A DNA stretch of 60,835 bases from Ruegeria sp. R13_0 (lineage in GTDB: Bacteria > Pseudomonadota > Alphaproteobacteria > Rhodobacterales > Rhodobacteraceae): the NCBI RefSeq assembly GCF_017743995.1, contig NZ_JAGHRB010000020.1, positions 1-60,835 of the forward strand. The letters are read 5' to 3'. Each line of letters opens with the position of its first letter. Within the stretch, counting starts at the first letter, position 1. This document shows, piece after piece, positions 55,279 through 60,835 of the stretch. Position numbers and translations under genes: made by a program. The notes under the pieces were generated by a model. That model worked only from the letters and a program-made list of their open reading frames with translations. It did no database searches and was not told the origin of the DNA.

Positions 55279-55727
55279 CCGCGTTGACTCGCGAAAAAGC
55301 GCCTGAGCAAGTCAGACGCTTCGTCAGCGGCGATGCCGTCATAGACCTCGGGCTTGTGATGGGCCTGTGGGTGCGCAAACACCCTTGCACCATGGGCGAC
55401 CCCGCCTGATTTCGGATCGGATGCCCCATAGTAGATGCGGCGGATACGGGCCGCCGCCAAGGCCGCTGCACACATCGCGCAAGGCTCCAACGTCACATAG
55501 AGGTCGTGACCGGGGAGCCGTTCCGAGCCTGCCTCGGCACAGGCGGCGCGCAGCGCCAGTATCTCGGCATGAGCAGTCGGGTCGTTCAGCTCACGCGTGC
55601 GATTCCCGGCAGAGGATACAACTCGGCCATCAGGCGCGACGATCACCGCGCCGACGGGAACCTCCCCCCGTTCGGCGGCCGCGCGGGCCTCGGCCAGTGC
55701 CTTGTCCATATGTGATTTGAACACCAT
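55275..55727 (-). CDS. tadA: tRNA-specific adenosine deaminase
   Basis: 150 residues with the zinc deaminase motifs HAEIL (His and Glu) and PCAMC (two Cys). EARAAAERGEVPVGAVIVAP and GASDPKSGGVAHG are typical of TadA, which makes inosine at tRNA-Arg(ACG) position 34. The ATG at 55727 is preferred over upstream frames that run over the rluB start. It faces rluB divergently with 61 bases between. Confidence 0.95.
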   Translation of the reverse strand: MVFKSHMDKALAEARAAAERGEVPVGAVIVAPDGRVVSSAGNRTRELNDPTAHAEILALRAACAEAGSERLPGHDLYVTLEPCAMCAAALAAARIRRIYYGASDPKSGGVAHGARVFAHPQAHHKPEVYDGIAADEASDLLRRFFASQRG

Positions 55728-55788
55728 GCCCCTGACTGCCTCAGAAACCTGCCTTTCGCAAGCGGGCGGGATGGGGTATGGCCCTGCC

Positions 55789-56604
55789 ATGAGCAACACC
55801 CCTCCTCCCGGCGACCGGATCGCCAAAGTCCTTGCCCGTGCTGGCGTAGCCTCGCGGCGCGAGGCTGAACGCATGATCGAAGCTGGCCGCGTCAGCGTGA
55901 ACGGCAAGGCTATCAAAAGCCCTGCCCTGAACGTGACCGGCAAAGACAGGATCACCGTCGACGGCAAACCGGTGTCGGAACCCGAACCTTCACGCCTGTG
56001 GCTGTATCACAAGCCGACCGGTCTGGTGACCACGACCAAGGACGAAAAAGGCCGCGCGACGATCTTTGACGAACTGCCGGAAGGCATGCCTCGGGTCATG
56101 TCCGTTGGCCGGCTGGACCTGAATTCCGAAGGGCTGCTGCTGCTGACCAATGATGGCGGCATCAAACGTAAGCTGGAGCTTCCCTCAACCGGTTGGCTGC
56201 GCAAATACCGCGTTCGGGTGAATGGACGCCCCAAGGACGAGGATTTCGCCCCCCTGCGCAAAGGTCTTGTGATCGAGGGCGAAAGGTTTCAGCCCATGAC
56301 CGTCTCGCTTGATCGTCAGCAGGGCGCGAATGCCTGGCTGACCATTGGCCTGCGCGAAGGCAAAAACCGCGAGATCCGCCGCGCGATCGAGGATATCGGC
56401 TTTACCGTGAACCGCCTGTTGCGTGTGTCTTACGGGCCGTTCCAATTGGGCGACCTGAAACCGGGTGAGGTTGAAGAGGTCCGCCGCCGCGTGATGCGCG
56501 ATCAGTTGGGTCTGGATGGGGGTGAAAAACCCGAAGGAACAGCGAAACGCGCGACCCGACCGCAGCGAAAACGCCCTCCGATCGGCAAGAAACCCCGCAA
56601 GTGA
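55789..56604 (+). CDS. rluB: RluB/RsuA-family rRNA pseudouridine synthase
   Basis: 271 residues. An S4 RNA-binding domain (DRIAKVLARAGVASRREAER, VSVNGKAIKSP) is followed by the catalytic domain with Asp in VGRLDLNSEGLLLLTNDG, and the ending EGKNREIRRAIEDIGFTVNR. It isomerises uridine in 23S (RluB) or 16S (RsuA) rRNA; the short Lys/Arg-rich tail and usual neighbourhood favour RluB. Its ATG lies just before ATGAGCAACACC. Confidence 0.92.
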   Translation: MSNTPPPGDRIAKVLARAGVASRREAERMIEAGRVSVNGKAIKSPALNVTGKDRITVDGKPVSEPEPSRLWLYHKPTGLVTTTKDEKGRATIFDELPEGMPRVMSVGRLDLNSEGLLLLTNDGGIKRKLELPSTGWLRKYRVRVNGRPKDEDFAPLRKGLVIEGERFQPMTVSLDRQQGANAWLTIGLREGKNREIRRAIEDIGFTVNRLLRVSYGPFQLGDLKPGEVEEVRRRVMRDQLGLDGGEKPEGTAKRATRPQRKRPPIGKKPRK

Positions 56605-56686
56605 TGCGGGTTTGGCAACCTTCCCCCTAGCGCCAAGCCCTCGTATCCCCTAAATTTTCTGTGAGTGCTGCTATTTGGGGGGCTGA

Positions 56687-56776
56687 ATGTCCGGGAGCGG
56701 AGTGCAAAAACTGGCCTATGCGGCCCTTCTGGTGCTGCTATTTGGCGTCTGCACCGGCCTGCTTGGGGGTCTGTAG
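56687..56776 (+). CDS. Membrane microprotein, 29 residues, ahead of the XpaC-like gene
   Basis: A 29-codon frame (MSGSGVQKLAYAALLVLLFG, then VCTGLLGGL) is one hydrophobic helix with Gly-rich ends, a typical small membrane peptide. GGGGGG just ahead could serve as weak ribosome binding site. Its stop is 2 bases before the next ATG, so it is almost certainly cotranscribed with the XpaC/TelA operon. Not long enough to be seen by usual gene callers. Confidence 0.55.
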   Translation: MSGSGVQKLAYAALLVLLFGVCTGLLGGL

Positions 56777-56778
56777 CC

Positions 56779-57693
56779 ATGGCCAAACGGTTCGGTGGTA
56801 AATACAGCCCTCAAGGTGAGGACTCGCAAGACAGCCCGCTGCCGCGCGGCCAGTTCGACGGCGCGCGGGTCGAGCCTGCGGGCGCGCGGACGAATATCCT
56901 GTTCATTCCCGCCATCCCTCTGGTCTTTTTGTCGCTGAATGACGGCGCGATTGGCATGACCATGGGTCTTGTCGCCGCTGGGCTGCTGACCGCCGCTGCG
57001 TTTTTGCTGCGCGAAGGGTTGCGGGCCGAGGCCGCGTACAACGCACGCAAAACCGCGCGTCGCCCAGCCTTCCCTCGCAAGATCTTTGCCAGCGTTCTGA
57101 CCGGACTTGGGGCTGCGCTCGCGTCCTACCGGACCGAGTTTCTGGACGCTGAGACTGCAGCACAAGCAAGCCTTGTTGCCCCGATCCTGTTTGGTGCCGC
57201 CGCCGCGACCCTGCATTCCGTGTCCTTCGGCTTGGACCCCATGAAAAACAAGGGGATGGAGGGCGTCGACACGTTCCAGCAAGACCGTGTCGCCCGCGTC
57301 GTCGATGATGCCGAAAAGCATCTGGCCGAGATGACCGATGCGATCAAACGCGCCGGAGATCGCCGGATCGAGGCGCGTGTCGAACGGTTTCAGGATACCG
57401 CCCGCGATCTGTTTCGCACGGTCGAAGAAGATCCGCGCGATCTGGCGGGCGCACGGAAGTATCTGACCGTCTACCTGCAGGGCGCACGTGATGCGACCGT
57501 CAAGTTCGCGGATGTCTACGCCCGCACCCGCGACGGACAGGCCTTGGCAGACTACACTTCCCTATTGGATGATCTGGAACAGAATTTCGCCGCGCGTACG
57601 CGCAAAATGCTATTGGATGACCGTAGTGATTTGACGGTCGAAATCGACGTGCTGCGTGAAAGACTGCAGCGCGAAGGTGTCCGGCTGGACTGA
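56779..57693 (+). CDS. XpaC-like (5-bromo-4-chloroindolyl phosphate hydrolysis) membrane protein
   Basis: 304 residues. After a polar N-terminal tail there are two membrane helices (about 38-75) and a further hydrophobic pair (about 100-155), then a long soluble helical part (VARVVDDAEKHLAEMTDAIK, ARKYLTVYLQGARDATVKFA). This resembles XpaC, the usual partner of TelA in many bacteria. Function unclear: likely membrane-associated scaffold. Separated from telA by 33 bases. Confidence 0.82.
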   Translation: MAKRFGGKYSPQGEDSQDSPLPRGQFDGARVEPAGARTNILFIPAIPLVFLSLNDGAIGMTMGLVAAGLLTAAAFLLREGLRAEAAYNARKTARRPAFPRKIFASVLTGLGAALASYRTEFLDAETAAQASLVAPILFGAAAATLHSVSFGLDPMKNKGMEGVDTFQQDRVARVVDDAEKHLAEMTDAIKRAGDRRIEARVERFQDTARDLFRTVEEDPRDLAGARKYLTVYLQGARDATVKFADVYARTRDGQALADYTSLLDDLEQNFAARTRKMLLDDRSDLTVEIDVLRERLQREGVRLD

Positions 57694-57726
57694 CCGGCCC
57701 TTTCTATTTGAGCGAGGAACTCCCCT

Positions 57727-58917
57727 ATGTCCGACGAGATCAAGAACAAAGCGGTTGAGGCCGAAACACTGGTACAAGAGGTCACCGCCGTGGCCCTGCC
57801 CGAACCGCAGGCCGAGGTCGTCTCGCTTGAAGAGGCTGATGAACCCGTCAGTGCCGAGATCCGCAAGCGCATGGATGAGATCGACATGGGCAACACCAAT
57901 TCGATCGTCGCCTTCGGCTCGTCCGCGCAGGCCGAATTGCAAGAGATCAGCCAAGCCATGCTGGCGGATGTGCGCAACAAGGATGTTGGCCCTGCAGGCG
58001 ACAGCCTGCGCAACATCGTCACCACGATCCGGGGGTTCTCGGTCAGTGAGCTGGACGTGCGCCGCGAACGCAGCTGGTGGGAGAAACTGCTGGGCCGTGC
58101 CGCGCCCTTCGCAAAGTTCACGGCTCAGTACGAAGAGGTGCAGGGCCAGATCGACCGCATCACAGACGATTTGCTGTCTCACGAACACACTCTTTTGAAA
58201 GACATCAAATCGCTGGACCTGCTCTATGAAAAGACGCTGGGGTTCTATGATGAACTGGCGCTTTACATCGCTGCGGGCGAGGAAAAGCTGACCGAGCTGG
58301 ATAGCCACGACATTCCCGAGAAAGAGGCCGAGGTTCAGGCAGCGCCCGAAGATCAGCAGGTCATGAAAGCGCAGGAGCTGCGCGACATGCGCGCCGCGCG
58401 CGACGATCTGGAACGCCGGGTGCATGACCTGAAACTGACCCGGCAGGTGACGATGCAGTCACTGCCCTCAATCCGGTTGGTGCAGGAAAACGACAAATCT
58501 CTGGTCACGAAGATCAACTCAACCTTGGTCAACACGGTTCCCCTGTGGGAAACCCAGTTGGCGCAGGCCGTCACCATCCAGCGCAGCGCCGAAGCCGCCG
58601 CAGCCGTGCGCGACGCCAATGATCTGACCAACGAGCTTCTGACCTCGAACGCGGCCAACCTGCGCGAGTCGAATAAGATGATCCGCGAAGAGATGGAGCG
58701 TGGCGTGTTCGACATCGAAGCCGTCAAACAGGCCAATGCTGATCTGATCGGCACGATCAATGAAAGTCTGGCGATCGCAGACGAAGGCAAAGCCAAACGT
58801 GCAGCCGCCGAACAAGAGCTTCAGAAGATGGAGGCCGAACTGCGTGACACACTGGCAGCCGCCAAGGCACGGCGTGACGGGACCGGCGACAACGCCGGAA
58901 CGGCTGTTCCGGGATAA
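57727..58917 (+). CDS. telA: TelA-family toxic anion resistance protein
   Basis: 396 residues, almost wholly helical and coiled-coil (ASAQAELQEISQAMLADVRN-like segments, VQGQIDRITDDLLSHEHTLL, MQSLPSIRLVQENDKSLVTK, VTIQRSAEAAAAVRDANDLT). It matches the TelA family named for tellurite and toxic anion resistance; the mechanism is not known. It follows the XpaC-like gene and precedes a DUF2927 lipoprotein. Confidence 0.93.
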   Translation: MSDEIKNKAVEAETLVQEVTAVALPEPQAEVVSLEEADEPVSAEIRKRMDEIDMGNTNSIVAFGSSAQAELQEISQAMLADVRNKDVGPAGDSLRNIVTTIRGFSVSELDVRRERSWWEKLLGRAAPFAKFTAQYEEVQGQIDRITDDLLSHEHTLLKDIKSLDLLYEKTLGFYDELALYIAAGEEKLTELDSHDIPEKEAEVQAAPEDQQVMKAQELRDMRAARDDLERRVHDLKLTRQVTMQSLPSIRLVQENDKSLVTKINSTLVNTVPLWETQLAQAVTIQRSAEAAAAVRDANDLTNELLTSNAANLRESNKMIREEMERGVFDIEAVKQANADLIGTINESLAIADEGKAKRAAAEQELQKMEAELRDTLAAAKARRDGTGDNAGTAVPG

Positions 58918-58929
58918 GGTGGGCTGGGC

Positions 58930-59886
58930 GTGCGGCCTTTGAGCTGTCTCAAAACGGGCCTAGGTGTTCTGGGGCTTCTAGCGCTTGCGGGGTGCGAAGA
59001 GGCGCTGACCTCTTCGGTCGTTCCTCAGGTGCGGCCATCGGCCCCGCCACCCGCAGCGAACGCCTATGTACCGCCATCTGCGGCCAGTCAGGACCTCGCG
59101 CGGTTCTATCAACGGATCGAACGGGACCTGCTGACCCGCGGCCTGTTGCGTACCGATGGCGGCGGACCAGACACCCCTTATGACGCCGACGACCTGAGCC
59201 GGAACTTTGAGGCCATCGCTTTCTACAGCGAATATCCTGATCACACTGTCTCGCTCGGGTCTCGGCAGACGGATGGGCAACTCAGCCGCTGGTCTGGACC
59301 CGTTCGTATTCAGACCGAGTTCGGACCCTCGGTCCTGCCCGCAACACGCACCAGCGACGCGGATCAGGTTCAATCTTATGCTGCGAGGCTTGCCAAACTG
59401 ACCGGCCACCCGATCTCGACCGTCAGTCGCAAGGCCAATTTCCACGTGTTCTTTGCTGGCAAAGATGACAGCGCCTATGTTGTCACGCGCCTCAAGGAAC
59501 TGGTGCCCAACATCAGCCAGGCCTCACTGGATTTGGTCGCCAACCCGCGCGCGAGTTTCGACTGTTTTGTGTTTGCTTCGGCCACCCGCAACGATCCGAA
59601 CAAATATGTGCGCGCGGTGACACTGATCCGGTCGGAACTGCCCGATCTGGTGCGGCGCAGCTGTATTCACGAGGAAATTGCGCAAGGGCTGGGCCTGTCC
59701 AATGACAGCCCCGCCGCGCGGCCTTCGATCTTCAACGACGATGACGAGTTTGCTTTGCTGACAAGTCATGATGAGAAACTGCTGACAATGCTCTATGATC
59801 CGCGTCTTACGCCCGGAGTGACGGTCGATCAGGCCCGCCCCGTGGTACGGATCATTGCGCGCGAACTGATGGGGCAGCCGCTCTGA
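58930..59886 (+). CDS. DUF2927 lipoprotein
   Basis: 318 residues starting at GTG (MRPLSCLKTGLGVLGLLALA) with a lipobox LAGC. Then follow the DUF2927 segments (LTGHPISTVSRKANFHVFFA, ASFDCFVFASATRNDPN, CIHEEIAQGLGLSNDSPAAR, FNDDDEFALLTSHDEKLLTM). The HEEIAQGLG part recalls the HExxxxxG of metallopeptidases; whether it is catalytic is open. It is the fourth gene of the XpaC-TelA operon. Confidence 0.9.
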   Translation: MRPLSCLKTGLGVLGLLALAGCEEALTSSVVPQVRPSAPPPAANAYVPPSAASQDLARFYQRIERDLLTRGLLRTDGGGPDTPYDADDLSRNFEAIAFYSEYPDHTVSLGSRQTDGQLSRWSGPVRIQTEFGPSVLPATRTSDADQVQSYAARLAKLTGHPISTVSRKANFHVFFAGKDDSAYVVTRLKELVPNISQASLDLVANPRASFDCFVFASATRNDPNKYVRAVTLIRSELPDLVRRSCIHEEIAQGLGLSNDSPAARPSIFNDDDEFALLTSHDEKLLTMLYDPRLTPGVTVDQARPVVRIIARELMGQPL

Positions 59887-59908
59887 CCCCAAGGACAGGA
59901 GAACCCAA

Positions 59909-60835
59909 ATGGGAATTTTCGATTTTCTGACCGGAGAATTTATCGACGTCATTCACTGGGTCGATGACACCCGAGACACCATGGTCTGGCGGTTCGAACG
60001 CGAAGGGCACGAGATCAAGTATGGTGCAAAGCTCACCGTCCGCGAAGGTCAGGCTGCGGTGTTTGTGCACGAAGGGCAGTTGGCGGATGTGTTCACTCCG
60101 GGCCTCTATATGCTTGAGACCAACAACATGCCGATCCTGACAACCCTGCAGCACTGGGATCACGGCTTTCAGTCTCCGTTCAAGTCCGAGATCTACTTCG
60201 TCAACACGACGCGGTTCAACGATCTGAAATGGGGCACCAAGAACCCGATCATGCTGCGCGATCCCGAATTCGGACCAACCCGCATTCGGGCCTATGGCAC
60301 CTATACGGTACGGGTGAAGGACCCGGCAAAATTCCTCGTCGAGATCGTGGGAACCGATGGTGAATTCACCATGGATGAGATCAGTTTTCAGGTCCGCAAC
60401 ATCATCGTGCAAGAGTTCAGCCGCGTGATCGCTGGATCCGGTATTCCGGTTCTCGACATGGCTGCGAACACCGCCGATCTGGGCAAACTGATCGCAGCCG
60501 AGGTTTCGCCTGTGTTGGATGGCTATGGGTTGGAGATGCCCGAGTTCTACATCGAAAACATCTCGCTGCCGCCTGCGGTAGAGGCCGCGTTGGACAAGCG
60601 CACCTCGATGGGGCTGGCGGGTGATCTGGGCAAGTTCACCCAGTATTCCGCCGCCGAGGCGATGACGGCAGCGGCCAACAACCCCGGTCAGGGCGGCGGC
60701 ATGGGCGCAGGTCTTGGCATGGGAATGGGCATGGCGATGGCCAATCAGATGGCGAACATGGCAGCGGGCCAACCGAGCGGCCCGTGGGGATCGCCCGCCC
60801 CCGCTGCCCCGCAACCATCCGCGCATGCGGCCCCG
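59909..60835 (+). CDS. SPFH-domain protein, incomplete at the window end
   Basis: The frame is open from the ATG at 59909 (AGGACAGGAG ahead) to the window end, 309 codons. The SPFH/band-7 like core spans about 10-215 (IDVIHWVDDTRDTMVWRFER, VREGQAAVFVHEGQLADVFT, FQVRNIIVQEFSRVIA). A Gly/Met-rich stretch follows (about 245-275), then an Ala/Pro linker; homologues often end in a zinc ribbon. It is the YdjI-type SPFH protein, last in the operon seen here. Membrane or virion-like scaffold roles are reported for the family; here its link to TelA is inference. Confidence 0.88.
   Translation, partial: MGIFDFLTGEFIDVIHWVDDTRDTMVWRFEREGHEIKYGAKLTVREGQAAVFVHEGQLADVFTPGLYMLETNNMPILTTLQHWDHGFQSPFKSEIYFVNTTRFNDLKWGTKNPIMLRDPEFGPTRIRAYGTYTVRVKDPAKFLVEIVGTDGEFTMDEISFQVRNIIVQEFSRVIAGSGIPVLDMAANTADLGKLIAAEVSPVLDGYGLEMPEFYIENISLPPAVEAALDKRTSMGLAGDLGKFTQYSAAEAMTAAANNPGQGGGMGAGLGMGMGMAMANQMANMAAGQPSGPWGSPAPAAPQPSAHAAP

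Noticed and set aside
59852..60826. Minus-strand frame of 324 codons at the window end
   Set aside because: Antisense to the SPFH gene, whose own frame is open to the window end with a clear ribosome binding site.

Overview
The window looks like chromosomal DNA of an alphaproteobacterium of the Rhodobacteraceae (Roseobacter group). The evidence is a mostly GC-rich sequence, alphaproteobacterial gene sets (accB-accC-aat-DUF2155-mlaD-NDUFA12 homologue, clpP-clpX, a his cluster, nrdHIEF, gatC-gatA) and lineage-specific families (GapR-like DUF2312, ScfR-type regulator, SqrR/BigR-type ArsR protein, NDUFA12 complex I subunit). I cannot fix the species from sequence alone.

Layout. (1) Positions 1-9986 are an accessory, visibly more A+T-rich stretch ending at a tRNA-Tyr gene. 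It holds a broken cadherin-like adhesin fragment, an exported caspase-like protein, a tandemly duplicated small secreted protein (one copy decayed), two overlapping unknown genes, a scrambled type I restriction-modification remnant (hsdS piece fused in front of an hsdM piece, with two stops) and small membrane or coiled-coil proteins. I read it as a decaying genomic island next to the tRNA. (2) 9987-20200 is core genome: rlmB, a zinc-ribbon gene that appears to start at ATC, a YHS protein, a possible sRNA, a CoA-binding protein, and hisB-hisH-hisA-hisF-hisE broken up by opposite-strand secreted-protein genes; then two tRNA-Gly genes and GapR. (3) 20429-22614 is a four-gene reactive-sulfur operon (persulfide-dioxygenase-like hydrolase, two YeeE/YedE half-transporters, a rhodanese/phosphatase-like protein). 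Its likely sensor, an SqrR-type repressor with Cys42 and Cys108, is encoded at 36067. (4) 22616-29246 is regulatory: a stand-alone FliM/FliN-like protein, a transporter-histidine kinase (CbrA type) in an operon with a response regulator, an ScfR-type regulator and a PAS-LuxR protein. (5) 29398-36411 holds accB-accC, aat, mlaD, NDUFA12, ridA, clpX, clpP and sqrR. (6) 36670-38003 is gene-poor, with hairpins and a 13-G tract. (7) 38694-44732 holds a DEAD-box helicase, then a cobalamin riboswitch leading nrdH-nrdI-nrdE-nrdF, the B12-independent ribonucleotide reductase. (8) 44864-55727 holds rpmG, a DUF1326-DUF2182 pair, rnpB RNA, an amidase, gatA-gatC, a ceramidase-like protein, a UPF0173 hydrolase, an M24 peptidase gene broken by one stop, and tadA. 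(9) 55789-60835 holds an RluB-type pseudouridine synthase and an envelope or stress operon: a 29-residue membrane peptide, an XpaC-like protein, TelA, a DUF2927 lipoprotein and an SPFH protein cut off by the window end.

How the parts fit. Most core genes are housekeeping. The parts most worth following are the B12 riboswitch on a class Ib reductase operon, the persulfide operon with its probable redox sensor, the XpaC-TelA-DUF2927-SPFH operon with an overlooked microprotein, the ATC start codon, and the decayed island with its duplicated orphan gene and caspase. No CRISPR array, complete insertion sequence or prophage was seen.
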